Translations under genes and position numbers: made by a program
Notes under the pieces: generated by a model
Databases searched by the model: none
Told to the model about the DNA's origin: nothing
Seen by the model: the letters and a program-made list of their open reading frames with translations, nothing else
Assembly (NCBI RefSeq): GCF_026343125.1
Contig: NZ_JAPEMB010000001.1
Span: 6,453,501 to 6,517,500, forward strand
From: Streptomyces sp. NBC_00094
Lineage (GTDB): Bacteria; Actinomycetota; Actinomycetes; Streptomycetales; Streptomycetaceae
Length of the DNA stretch: 64,000 nucleotides
Direction of reading: 5' to 3'
Shown here: positions 40,918 to 48,729 of the stretch, one piece after another
Layout: every line of letters begins with the position of its first letter
How positions within the stretch are numbered: position 1 is the stretch's first letter

Positions 40918-42598
40918 CATCGAACCGGACCGGGCCCTCGACGGTCCGGCCCCCGACATGATCTTCGTCGGCGGGCCCGTCCTCACCATGGACCCGGACC
41001 GCCCCCGCGCCGAGGCACTCGCCGTCCGCGACGGGCGCATCACCGCCGTCGGCGCCCGTGACGAGGTCATGGGGCTGTGCGGCCCCGCGACCGAGGTCGT
41101 CGACCTGGCCGGCCGGGCGCTGCTGCCCGGCTTCGTCGAGGCCCACGGGCACCCGGTCATGGTCGCGCTCGCCGTCGCCCCGCCCGCCGTGGACGTCAGG
41201 CCGTTCACCGTGCCCACCGGCGCCGGGGTCGTCGACCGCATCCGGGCCGCCGTGGCCGCCGCCGGGCCGGGCGAACCGGTCTGCGCCTACGGCGTCGACC
41301 CGCTGCTCCAGCGCGACCTGACACCCCCGACGCGCGCGGAGCTCGACGCGCTCCGCCCCGACGCCCCGCTCGTGGTCGTCGCGAACAGCGGGCACGCCGC
41401 CTGGGCCAACTCGGCCGCGCTGCGCGCCGCCGGCATCACCCGCGACACCCCCGACCCGGCGGGCGCCCGGTTCCTGCGGGACGCGGACGGCGAACCCACC
41501 GGCGAGGCCCACGAAGGGGGCGCCGTCGAGGCCCTGTTGTGGGTGGTCGCCGGGGACCGGCTGAAGCCCGACCGGCTGGCCGCCGCGCTCGACTGGGCGT
41601 ACACCGAACACGCCCGGGTCGGCATCACCACCGTCGCCGACCTGGCCACGGAGCCGAGCCTCGTCCCTGCCCTGAGGGCCGCGGCGGAGCGCCCCGGCGC
41701 CTCCGTCCGCGTCCGCTCGTACCTCATCGGCACCCCCGAGCTCGCCGCCGACCCGGACCGCCGCTTCCCCGGACACGCCCCGGCCGAGGAGCTGTTCGGC
41801 ATATCCGGGATGAAACTGTGGGCCGAGGGCACGGCCTGGGAAGGCACGGTCGCGACCAGCTTCCCCTACCTGGACAGCGCCGCCACCCGGGCGATGGGAC
41901 CGGGGCGCTGCAACCACGCCCCCATGAACTACACGCCCGATCAACTGGCCGAACTGGCAGGGGCGTTCACGGCTCAGGGCTACCCGATGGCCTGCCACGT
42001 CCATGGCGACGTCACCTTCGAGGCGGTCCTCGACGCCTACACCCGTGCCGCCGCGGCCGACCCGGAGGCCTTCCGCGCACTCCGCCCCCGGATGGAGCAC
42101 TGCGGCGCCGTCACCGCCGCGCAGTACCGCAGGGCCGCCGAACTCGGGGCCACCGTCAGCCTGTTCATGGACCACATCCGCTGGTGGGGCGACGTCCTCG
42201 CGGACGACCTCTTCGGCCAGGAGGTCGCCGACCGCTGGATGGCGGTCCGTTCGGCCTGGGACGCGGGCCACCGGGTCTCGCTCCACAACGACGGCGTGTG
42301 CTCCCCGACCGACCCGCTGGCCTCGGTCGCGACCGCCCTCACCCGCCGCACCCCCGCGAGCGGCCGCGTCCACGGCACGACGGAACGCCTCACCCTCGAC
42401 GAGGCCCTGCTCGCCGTCACCGCCCACCCCGCCTGGCAGCTCCACCTCGACGACGAGATCGGCACCCTCCGCCCCGGCCTCCGCGCCGACCTCGTGGTCC
42501 TCGCCCGCGACCCGCACGGGGTCCCGCCGGAGCTCCTCCCGGAGCAGGCCGCGGTCACCGCGACGTACCTGGGCGGCAGGCTCACCTGGGGCGGGTGA
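40910..42598 (+). CDS. YtcJ-like metal-dependent amidohydrolase
   Basis: A 562-residue amidohydrolase-superfamily enzyme of the amidohydrolase_3 (YtcJ) type. The N-terminal strand set DMIFVGGPVLTMDPDRP is followed by metal ligands HGHP, Lys in GMKLWAEG, His in CHVHGD and MEHCG, and Asp in SLHNDGV. The C-terminal beta-domain shows GTLRPGLRADLVVLARDP. GTG 40910 overlaps the M20 stop. It hydrolyses amides or cyclic amides; the specific substrate is not determinable. It is the last enzyme gene of the operon. Confidence 0.88.
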   Translation: MPDIEPDRALDGPAPDMIFVGGPVLTMDPDRPRAEALAVRDGRITAVGARDEVMGLCGPATEVVDLAGRALLPGFVEAHGHPVMVALAVAPPAVDVRPFTVPTGAGVVDRIRAAVAAAGPGEPVCAYGVDPLLQRDLTPPTRAELDALRPDAPLVVVANSGHAAWANSAALRAAGITRDTPDPAGARFLRDADGEPTGEAHEGGAVEALLWVVAGDRLKPDRLAAALDWAYTEHARVGITTVADLATEPSLVPALRAAAERPGASVRVRSYLIGTPELAADPDRRFPGHAPAEELFGISGMKLWAEGTAWEGTVATSFPYLDSAATRAMGPGRCNHAPMNYTPDQLAELAGAFTAQGYPMACHVHGDVTFEAVLDAYTRAAAADPEAFRALRPRMEHCGAVTAAQYRRAAELGATVSLFMDHIRWWGDVLADDLFGQEVADRWMAVRSAWDAGHRVSLHNDGVCSPTDPLASVATALTRRTPASGRVHGTTERLTLDEALLAVTAHPAWQLHLDDEIGTLRPGLRADLVVLARDPHGVPPELLPEQAAVTATYLGGRLTWGG

Positions 42599-42713
42599 CG
42601 GGGCGGGTGACGGGGCGGGCGGCCGGGCCGCGGTCCCGCAGCGGACGGCCGCCGCACGGCCGCCGGACGCCCGCCGGACGCCCACCGGACGACGTGAGGG
42701 GTGGGGGGTCCCG

Positions 42714-43328
42714 ATGGATAAAGTGGGGGCCACGATGACACGTTTCCGCGAGAGCGTTCGGTCCCTGCTGCGCGAGCAGGTGCTCGACGCCGCCTACCGC
42801 CTCGTCGCCGCCGACGGCTGGGGCGGGCTGCGCATGACCGCGATCGCGCGGGCCGCCGGCATCAGCCGCCAGACGCTCTACAACGAGTTCGGCTCCAAGG
42901 AGGCCATCGGCAAGGCCCTGGTCCAGCGCGAGCTGGAGGGCTTCCTGCTCGGCATCCAGCGCGAACTCGACGCCCACCGGGGCGACCTGGAGGCCGCGGC
43001 GGCCGCCGGGGTCGGCTACACGCTCCAGCAGTCCGTGGACAACCCCCTGATCAAGGGGGTCCTGGTGGCCGCGCGGGGTGGTGAGGACGATCTCCTCGCC
43101 TATCTGACCACCCGCCCGGAGCCGGTCTTCGGGACGGCGATGGTGATGCTCGACGCGTACGCGGTCGAGGCCTGGCCCGATGTGGACGAGGAGTCGCGGG
43201 GGCTCGCGGTCGAGACGATCGTGCGGCTCACGGTGAGCCACATCGTCCAGCCGGTGGCCTCTCCGGAGGCGTCGGCCCGGCGCATCGCCCGGATCACGGC
43301 GCGGATCGCGTACCCCGGCGGCCGCTGA
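42714..43328 (+). CDS. TetR-family transcriptional regulator
   Basis: A 204-residue TetR protein. HTH is in MTAIARAAGISRQTLYNEFG, followed by SKEAIGKAL. The start ATG 42714 has a run of G (GGGGGG) 5-10 nt upstream; ATG 42735 is an alternative. The 115-nt gap from the amidohydrolase contains short GC-rich direct repeats (CGGGGCGGGTGA twice). It may be co-transcribed with the amidohydrolase operon. A terminator hairpin follows. Confidence 0.82.
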   Translation: MDKVGATMTRFRESVRSLLREQVLDAAYRLVAADGWGGLRMTAIARAAGISRQTLYNEFGSKEAIGKALVQRELEGFLLGIQRELDAHRGDLEAAAAAGVGYTLQQSVDNPLIKGVLVAARGGEDDLLAYLTTRPEPVFGTAMVMLDAYAVEAWPDVDEESRGLAVETIVRLTVSHIVQPVASPEASARRIARITARIAYPGGR

Positions 43329-43365
43329 GGGTCGGCCGGCCTGTCGCGGCCGGGGGCGATCGGGC

Positions 43366-43408
43366 GAGGCCCGGTGTCGGACACGGGGGATCTCCGACAC
43401 CAGGCCTC
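43366..43408 (+). terminator. 16-bp hairpin terminator
   Basis: GAGGCCCGGTGTCGGA (43366-43381) pairs with TCCGACACCAGGCCTC (43393-43408) with one mismatch and an 11-nt loop, 38 nt after the TetR stop. Confidence 0.75.
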
Positions 43409-43542
43409 TGTTGAATATTGTACGAGACTTCCCGGGGTGGTCCACACGCGGGGGTGGGGGCGTCCCGTGACGGGCGAAGCCCGGGCGGACGGGGTAGATG
43501 TCCCCTGTGGGGCACATCGCCGGTGACGACAGGGAGGCCGCC

Positions 43543-43749
43543 GTGGAAGGCCGAAGCACAGGGTTCGTACAGTCCTTCAATCGTCTCGGCGGGTACGGCT
43601 TCGTCGTCCCCGTGGGCTCCGAGGAGCAGGTCTACTTCAGCGCGGCGGACATCGAGGGGGAGGCCCAGGTGCTCTCCGAGGGCCAGCAGGTCACCTTCGT
43701 CCTGGTCCTGGGGGACGGCCGCTTCGAAGCCAAGGAACTGCGCCTCTGA
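43543..43749 (+). CDS. Cold-shock-domain-like small protein
   Basis: A 68-residue OB-fold protein with the cold-shock pattern GFVQSFNRLGGYGFVVPV...QVYFSAADIEG and ending in FEAKELRL. The canonical RNP1 motif (KGFGFI) is modified to GGYGFVV, so it is a divergent CspA relative that probably binds single-stranded nucleic acid. I chose GTG 43543 because GGGAGG lies 5 nt upstream and earlier codons are non-conserved. It appears monocistronic, with an AT-rich patch (GAATATTGTACGAGA) 110-130 nt upstream as possible promoter. Confidence 0.72.
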   Translation: MEGRSTGFVQSFNRLGGYGFVVPVGSEEQVYFSAADIEGEAQVLSEGQQVTFVLVLGDGRFEAKELRL

Positions 43750-43813
43750 CACCGGCCGGGTCCATAGGTGCGACAGGCCGCCGGCCGTCCCGGCTCCCGA
43801 GGCCCGTCACGCC

Positions 43814-43835
43814 TAGGGGGTGTCTTGTCGATCAC
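43814..43835 (+). repeat. IS-end-like repeat at a CTAG site (copy 1)
   Basis: CTAG followed by GGGGTGTCTTGTCGATCA matches copies at 45853 and 53440. CTAG is a common target of Streptomyces IS5-type elements. No transposase gene is attached, so this looks like a solo end or remnant. Confidence 0.55.
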
Positions 43836-43951
43836 CCGAACAGGCCAGCGCGCGGGGTGGGAATCCGGAGCTCGCGGTCGGCGGTGACCGTCGCCGACCG
43901 CGACCGGGGCGCGACGGCCGAGCCGCTCGTGGGTCTGCCTACGATGACCCC

Positions 43952-44407
43952 ATGTCCGAGCGCGCAGTCCCCGACGAACCCACGGACCCTACGCACCCCC
44001 ACCATCCCGCGGACCGTACGCACCTCCACCATCCCGTGGACCGTACGCATCCCACCGATCCCGCGGCGGCCCCCGCGCCCCGTCCGCACGAGCGGACGCC
44101 CGGAGCGCGGGAACTGTCCGCGGCGGCGGAGGTGTTCGCGCTCCTCTCCGACCCCACCCGGCTCCATCTGCTGTGGCTGCTCACGCACGGAGAGGCGGAC
44201 GTCAGCGCCCTGACCGAGGCCTGCGGCGCCGCACGCCCGGCCGTGAGCCAGCACCTGGCCAAACTGCGCCTCGGGGGGCTCGTCCAGTCCCGCAAGGACG
44301 GGCGGCGGGTCGTGTACGCGATGCCGGACGGGCATCTGAAGCGACTGGTCGTCGAGGCGATCAGCCGCGCCGACCACGTGGTGAGCGGCGAGCCCTGGCA
44401 CGACTGA
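43952..44407 (+). CDS. ArsR/SmtB-family regulator with His-rich N-terminus
   Basis: A 151-residue winged-helix protein. HTH: VSALTEACGAARPAVSQHLA, then KLRLGGLVQSRKDGRRVVYA. The first 50 residues contain about ten His with Pro, Asp and Thr (THPHHPADRTHLHHPVDRTH), in two imperfect repeats, suggesting transition-metal binding. No CxC ArsR site is present. The adjacent MFS exporter also has a His-rich tail, so the pair probably handles a metal such as Ni, Co or Zn. ATG 43952 is the only good start. Metal identity is inferred. Confidence 0.8.
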   Translation: MSERAVPDEPTDPTHPHHPADRTHLHHPVDRTHPTDPAAAPAPRPHERTPGARELSAAAEVFALLSDPTRLHLLWLLTHGEADVSALTEACGAARPAVSQHLAKLRLGGLVQSRKDGRRVVYAMPDGHLKRLVVEAISRADHVVSGEPWHD

Positions 44408-44413
44408 CGTCAA

Positions 44414-44435
44414 CATGTGCGCAACTGTGCACGCA
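44414..44435. promoter_or_regulatory. Imperfect palindrome between ArsR and MFS genes
   Basis: ATGTGCGCA, then ACT, then GTGCACGCAT, forms an imperfect inverted repeat just downstream of the ArsR stop and about 50 nt before the transporter start, a plausible ArsR-family operator. Confidence 0.4.
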
Positions 44436-44482
44436 TCGGCTACGGTGGAGACGTCCGCCGTGGTCGAACCGGGGGCGTCCCC

Positions 44483-45856
44483 ATGCTGTCCGTGCTGCGC
44501 AACCGCACCTACCGGCGCCTGTTCACCGCGCAGGTCGTCGCCCTGGCAGGCACCGGTCTCGCGACCGTGGCGCTGAGCCTCCTCGCGTACGACCTCGCGG
44601 GGGCCGACGCCTCCGCGGTCCTCGGCACCGCCCTCGCGATCAAGATGGCCGCGTACGTCGGCATGGGCCCACTCGTCGGCGCCCTCGCCGACCGGATACC
44701 CCGGCGGGCCCTGCTCGTCGCCATGGACCTCGTGCGGGCCGGGGTCGCCCTCTCCCTCCCCTTCGTCACCCAGGTGTGGCAGATCTACGGACTGATCCTC
44801 CTGCTGCAGACCGCCTCCGCCGCCTTCACGCCGACCTTCCAGGCGACGATCCCGCAGGTGCTGCCCGAGGAGCGCGACTACACGGAGGCGCTCTCCCTCT
44901 CCCGGCTCGCCTACGACCTGGAGAGCCTGCTGAGCCCGGTGCTCGCCGCCGCGCTCCTCACCCTCGTCCCGTACGACGGGCTCTTCACCGGCACCGCCGC
45001 CGGGTTCCTCGCCTCGGCCGTCCTCGTCCGCGCGACCGCCCTGCCGACACCCCCGCCCCCGCCCTCGCAGGTCGCCCGGCGCGGAGGGTTCCGCGCCAAG
45101 GCGGCCTTCGGTACGCGGCTCCTCCTCGCCACCCCGCGCCTGCGGGCCCTGCTCGCCCTCGACCTCGCGGTGGCGGCGGCGGGCGCGACGGTGTTCGTGA
45201 ACACGGTGGTCCTCGTCCGCGACACCCTCGGCCGCACCCCCGGGGACGTCCCGCTCGCCCTCGGCGCGTACGGAGCGGGATCCATGGCGGTGGCGCTGCT
45301 GCTGCCGCGCCTGCTGGTACGGGCCCGTGGCCCCGTCGCCGAACGGGCGCTCATGCTGCGTGCCGCCCTCGTCCTGCCCGGGGCCCTCGGGCTGCTCGCG
45401 CTCGGGCTCGCCTTCGCGCCGGAGCGCTGGGCCTGGCCCGGGCTGCTCGCGGTCTGGCTCGTCCTCGGCGCGGCCACCTCGGCGATCCTCACCCCCGGTG
45501 GCAGGCTGCTGCGCCGCTCCGCACGGAGTGCCGACCTGCCCGCCGCCTTCGCCGCCCGGTTCTCCCTCTCACACGCCTGCTGGCTGCTCACCTACCCGCT
45601 CGCCGGATGGCTCGCCACCCGCGCGGGACTCGCGGCCTCGGCGGTCGTCCTGGCCGGCGTCGCCCTCCTCGGCGCCCTGGCCGCGGCCCGCCTGTGGCCC
45701 CGTACGGACCCTGCCGAGCTGACACACGTCCACCCCGAACTCCCCGCCGACCACCCCCACCTCAGGGGAGCGGCCGGCGAGGGGCGCCACCACACGCACG
45801 ACTTCCACATCGACGAACTGCACCGCCACTGGCCGCGAGAAAAGGCCACTTCCTAG
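44483..45856 (+). CDS. MFS exporter with His-rich C-terminal tail
   Basis: A 457-residue, 12-TM MFS protein. The conserved loop ALADRIPRRALLVAMD follows TM2. The C-terminal 55 residues are cytoplasmic and His-rich (LTHVHPELPADHPH, GRHHTHDFHIDELHRHW), a typical metal-sensing or metal-chelating tail in Ni/Co exporters. ATG 44483 has GGGGGCG upstream. Together with the His-rich ArsR gene it likely forms a metal-inducible efflux module. The stop codon TAG lies inside an IS-end-like repeat at a CTAG site, so the original C-terminus may have been altered. Confidence 0.82.
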   Translation: MLSVLRNRTYRRLFTAQVVALAGTGLATVALSLLAYDLAGADASAVLGTALAIKMAAYVGMGPLVGALADRIPRRALLVAMDLVRAGVALSLPFVTQVWQIYGLILLLQTASAAFTPTFQATIPQVLPEERDYTEALSLSRLAYDLESLLSPVLAAALLTLVPYDGLFTGTAAGFLASAVLVRATALPTPPPPPSQVARRGGFRAKAAFGTRLLLATPRLRALLALDLAVAAAGATVFVNTVVLVRDTLGRTPGDVPLALGAYGAGSMAVALLLPRLLVRARGPVAERALMLRAALVLPGALGLLALGLAFAPERWAWPGLLAVWLVLGAATSAILTPGGRLLRRSARSADLPAAFAARFSLSHACWLLTYPLAGWLATRAGLAASAVVLAGVALLGALAAARLWPRTDPAELTHVHPELPADHPHLRGAAGEGRHHTHDFHIDELHRHWPREKATS

Positions 45857-45871
45857 GGGGCGTCTTGTCGG
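45853..45871 (+). repeat. IS-end-like repeat at a CTAG site (copy 2)
   Basis: CTAG followed by GGGGGCGTCTTGTCG, sharing 17 of 19 positions with copy 1. The TAG within CTAG serves as the MFS gene's stop codon. Confidence 0.55.
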
Positions 45872-45896
45872 GAAGGGGCGGCGGTTGCCGCGGCGC

Positions 45897-46373
45897 TCAT
45901 GGCAGTGACGATCCGCGGGCGAGCATGGCCTCCGACAGGCCGTGGACCAGTCCGCGGTCGCCGCAAGCGCAGGCCGAGCGCCAGCCGGCCGCCGCGGCCG
46001 CCGCCAGTTCGCGGGTATGGGAGATCGACAGCGTCAGGCCCGCGATGCCGGCGACCGCGGCGCAGTGTGCCGCCCGGCCACGCAGGACGGGCTCGGGCGC
46101 TCCCTTCGCGTCACGCAGAACGGCGATCTCGTGGGGTGGGGCGTCGCCGAGCAGGCCGACGCGCAGGACCTTGGTGATGGCCTCCTTGGCGGCGAACCGC
46201 CCGTAAAGGAACTCCTCGCGCCGTCGGCCGCCGAGGCTCTCGGCGTGGGCGAGCTCCTCGGGGGCGTACAGGTGACGCAGGAGACGGCCGTGACGCATGG
46301 TCCTGGCCAGGGTCCCGATCCGGACCAGGTCGATGCCCAGGTGCAGGGGTGGCCGGCAGCCGCAGCCGCTCAT
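45897..46373 (-). CDS. AcpS-type holo-ACP synthase (4'-phosphopantetheinyl transferase)
   Basis: A 158-residue AcpS-family enzyme. Mg/CoA-binding motifs: LGIDLVRIGTLARTM and FLYGRFAAKEAITKVLR; the terminal LTLSISHTRELAAAAA strand is present. It transfers phosphopantetheine from CoA to the Ser of a carrier protein. Its ATG overlaps the stop of the upstream thiolase-fold gene (ATGA). As the last gene of an operon encoding a decarboxylase-ACP fusion, it is probably dedicated to that ACP. A Cys-containing N-terminal tail is unusual. Confidence 0.86.
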   Translation of the reverse strand: MSGCGCRPPLHLGIDLVRIGTLARTMRHGRLLRHLYAPEELAHAESLGGRRREEFLYGRFAAKEAITKVLRVGLLGDAPPHEIAVLRDAKGAPEPVLRGRAAHCAAVAGIAGLTLSISHTRELAAAAAAGWRSACACGDRGLVHGLSEAMLARGSSLP

Positions 46374-47185
46374 GCGTCCCGCTCGTCGCATCGGGGTGCG
46401 AAGTGTGCCAGCGACGACTCTCCGGTCTGCGGGTCGGTGTCCAGCAGCACGATGTGGTCGTAGCGGTCGTGCCAGTCGCGCCGGTGGGCGGCCAGCTCGG
46501 CCCAGACCGCGGTGCAGTAGGCGTCGCGGCGGGCGCGGTGAACGTCGTACCCGTGCGACCGGCCGGGGACGGCGGTGGCGCCGGTGACGAGCAGGCGGCG
46601 TCTCCCGGGTAACCGGGCGATCGCGTCGAGCCGCTGCCGTACGTGCGCGGCGCGGTCGGCGGGCAGCAGGGTCCGCAGCGACAGATCGCCGCCGTCCTTG
46701 AGGACGAGCAGCACTCCCGAGTCGGTGAGCTCGCGTTCCCGTACCAGGCGGAGGCGGACGGGCAGCGTCGTCTGTTCCAGGATGGCCACGGCCACGGTCA
46801 GGCCGGGGTGGGAGTGCGTATAGGCCTCCGCGATGCGCAGCGCGGTGAACGGCGACGCCAGACCCTGGCCGGCGACGGCGAAGCTGTTCGCGCGGTTGCC
46901 GTAGAGGGCGTTCAGGTACGAGGCGGGCTGGACGGAGGAGACGCGATCCGGCAGTGCCTGGGCGCAGATGATGAGGTCGACGGGTGGGGCGGTGTCGCTG
47001 AGCCGGGAGTGCAGGAGGTCGAGCAGGTCGGTGTGCGTCACCCCGTCGGCGGTCAGGTCGTCGGTGTCGATGTCGATGTCGTACTGCCGGTAGAGATCGC
47101 GGTAGTACGCGAGCTGGCGCGGGTCCCACTCGTGCTGTCGTGCGGGAGGGGCCGCGACGGCCGCGGCGGTCTGCAGGCTCAGCAT
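46370..47185 (-). CDS. Thiolase-fold, KAS III-like protein lacking the catalytic Cys
   Basis: A 271-residue protein resembling a ketosynthase III N-terminal half plus shortened C-terminal part: DLIICAQALPD, YLNALYGNRANSFAVAGQG and ALRIAEAYTHSHPGLTVAVA. At the position of the active-site Cys it has Gly (FAVAGQGLASP), so it should not form an acyl-enzyme. It may partner the KAS III-like protein encoded at 50.1-51.1 kb, like inactive KS-beta chains. It overlaps the decarboxylase-ACP gene by 7 nt and AcpS by 4 nt. Function inferred. Confidence 0.68.
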   Translation of the reverse strand: MLSLQTAAAVAAPPARQHEWDPRQLAYYRDLYRQYDIDIDTDDLTADGVTHTDLLDLLHSRLSDTAPPVDLIICAQALPDRVSSVQPASYLNALYGNRANSFAVAGQGLASPFTALRIAEAYTHSHPGLTVAVAILEQTTLPVRLRLVRERELTDSGVLLVLKDGGDLSLRTLLPADRAAHVRQRLDAIARLPGRRRLLVTGATAVPGRSHGYDVHRARRDAYCTAVWAELAAHRRDWHDRYDHIVLLDTDPQTGESSLAHFAPRCDERDA

Positions 47186-48729
47186 GCCCCGGCTGCCGTC
47201 CCGGCCCGGCGGGCGAACAGGTCGGTGAGGGTTCCGACGGTCTGGAGATCGACGATCTGCATGTCGTCCGGGTCGACCTCCACCTGCAGCGCCTCCTCGA
47301 TCTCGACCAGCAGCTCCAGCATCGAGGTGGAGTCCAGGTCCAGGTCGTCGAACAGGCGGGTGTCCTCGGGCAGGTCGACGATCTGCCTCCCGGTGACTGC
47401 GCCGATGCCGTCGCGCAGTGCCGCGATGATGTCCGTGCGTCGCATGTGTCCTCCAGGGGCGGGGATGGCGGGTGTGGGGACGGGTTCGATGAGCCGTTGG
47501 CGGGACAGCAGATCGTCGACCGTGTCGCGGGCGCGGACGAGTCGGGGACGGCCGTCGAGGAGCATGACCTCCGCGGGCGCGCCGAAGCCCAGGAAGTGCA
47601 CCGGTGACGCGGTGGGGCCGTAGGCGCCGGAACGCTCGATCCCGATCAGGTCGCCGGGCCGGACGCGGGGCAGCGAGATCTTCTTGGCCAGCAGGTCGTT
47701 GGGCGTGCACAGCGGCCCGGTGACGGTGTACCGATGGCGCGGGGCATCGTGGTCGTGGGGGGACAGCAGGCGGAGGGGGAAGTTGCGCTTGACGAGTTGA
47801 CCGATGCCCACCGCGTGCATGTGGTGGTTGGTCCCGCCGTCGCAGACCACGAACGTCTCGCCCAGGGAGTCCTTCACGGACACGGCCCTGGTGACGTACA
47901 GGCCCGCGTCGGCCACCAGGTAGCGGCCGAGTTCGGTGATCAGTCGGCATCGCGGATGGGCGGCGGCGAACGGTTCCACGGCCTCGCCGAGGCCGCGGGC
48001 CAGGGCTTCCACATCCAGGTCGGTCTCGTTGTCGAAGTAGGCGACGCCGAAGCCGCCTCCGAAATCGACGGTCTCCAGCGGATACCCGAGTACGGCGGCC
48101 AGAGCGTCGGCCAGCTTGAGGACCTCCCGCGTGTTGCGGATGATCGCTTCGTGGTCGAGGAATCTGCTGCCCAGGTAGGCGTGCAGGCCCATGACGTGCA
48201 CGTGGCGCACCCCGCGGAGGAGTTCGCCCGCTTCGGCGACCTCGGACGCGTCGATCCCGAACTGACGCGGCTTGCCTCCCATGGTCAGTGCCGCACCGGG
48301 CGCGCGCTGCTCGGGGTTGACGCGCAGCATGGCGTTGACGGTGCGACCCGTCTCGCCGGCGATCCGGTCCAGCAGGGCGAGTTCGTCGAAGGACTCGCAC
48401 ACCACGGCGTGGATGCCGGCCTGCACGCAGGCGCGCAGCTGCGATGCGTCCTTGGCGGGCCCCAGGTAGATGATGTCCGCGGGGGCGACTCCGGCGTCGA
48501 GGGCCGTTCTCAACTCGGTCGGTGAGCAGACCTCCGCGCCCGCGCCCTCCGCTCGCAGCAGCGCGCAGACGCTGATGTTGGGATTGGCCTTGAGGGAGTA
48601 GAAGACGTCCACCTGCGGATGCAGCAGCCTTCTCAACCGCCGGTAGGTGTCCCGCAGAACGTCGGCGTCGTACAGGTACAGGGGAGTGCCGAATTGTTCG
48701 GCCGCCTCTGCGATGAGGGTCTCATGCAC
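47179..48729 (-). CDS. Type III PLP-dependent decarboxylase fused to acyl carrier protein
   Basis: A 516-residue fusion. Residues 1-415 are a fold-type III decarboxylase (DapDC/ODC family): PLP Lys in FYSLKANPN, GGGFGVAYFDNE phosphate loop, LITELGRYLVADAG and active-site Cys in GPLCTPNDLL. Residues about 430-510 are a carrier protein with the phosphopantetheine Ser in DDLDLDSTSMLELLVEIEEA. This fuses the activities of butirosin BtrK (decarboxylates aminoacyl-ACP) and BtrI (ACP). The ATP-grasp gene upstream would play the BtrJ role. Start ATG 48729 overlaps the ATP-grasp stop by 8 nt. An internal start for the ACP lies at 47445. Confidence 0.86.
   Translation of the reverse strand: MHETLIAEAAEQFGTPLYLYDADVLRDTYRRLRRLLHPQVDVFYSLKANPNISVCALLRAEGAGAEVCSPTELRTALDAGVAPADIIYLGPAKDASQLRACVQAGIHAVVCESFDELALLDRIAGETGRTVNAMLRVNPEQRAPGAALTMGGKPRQFGIDASEVAEAGELLRGVRHVHVMGLHAYLGSRFLDHEAIIRNTREVLKLADALAAVLGYPLETVDFGGGFGVAYFDNETDLDVEALARGLGEAVEPFAAAHPRCRLITELGRYLVADAGLYVTRAVSVKDSLGETFVVCDGGTNHHMHAVGIGQLVKRNFPLRLLSPHDHDAPRHRYTVTGPLCTPNDLLAKKISLPRVRPGDLIGIERSGAYGPTASPVHFLGFGAPAEVMLLDGRPRLVRARDTVDDLLSRQRLIEPVPTPAIPAPGGHMRRTDIIAALRDGIGAVTGRQIVDLPEDTRLFDDLDLDSTSMLELLVEIEEALQVEVDPDDMQIVDLQTVGTLTDLFARRAGTAAGAC
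47443..47455 (-). promoter_or_regulatory. Internal ribosome-binding site and ATG for a free ACP
   Basis: On the minus strand CTGGAGGACACATG occurs in frame inside the decarboxylase-ACP gene. It would initiate an 88-residue protein (47179-47445) that is exactly the carrier domain beginning MRRTDIIAALRDG. A near-perfect Shine-Dalgarno at a domain border suggests the ACP is also made alone. Confidence 0.6.

Noticed and set aside
43498..43542. Upstream start for the cold-shock-like protein
   Set aside because: The extra codons are non-conserved, while GTG 43543 has a GGGAGG at ideal spacing.
45897..47129. A 410-residue fusion of AcpS with an upstream Arg/Pro-rich domain
   Set aside because: The upstream part is an out-of-frame reading of the thiolase-fold gene; AcpS starts at ATG 46373, overlapping that gene's stop.
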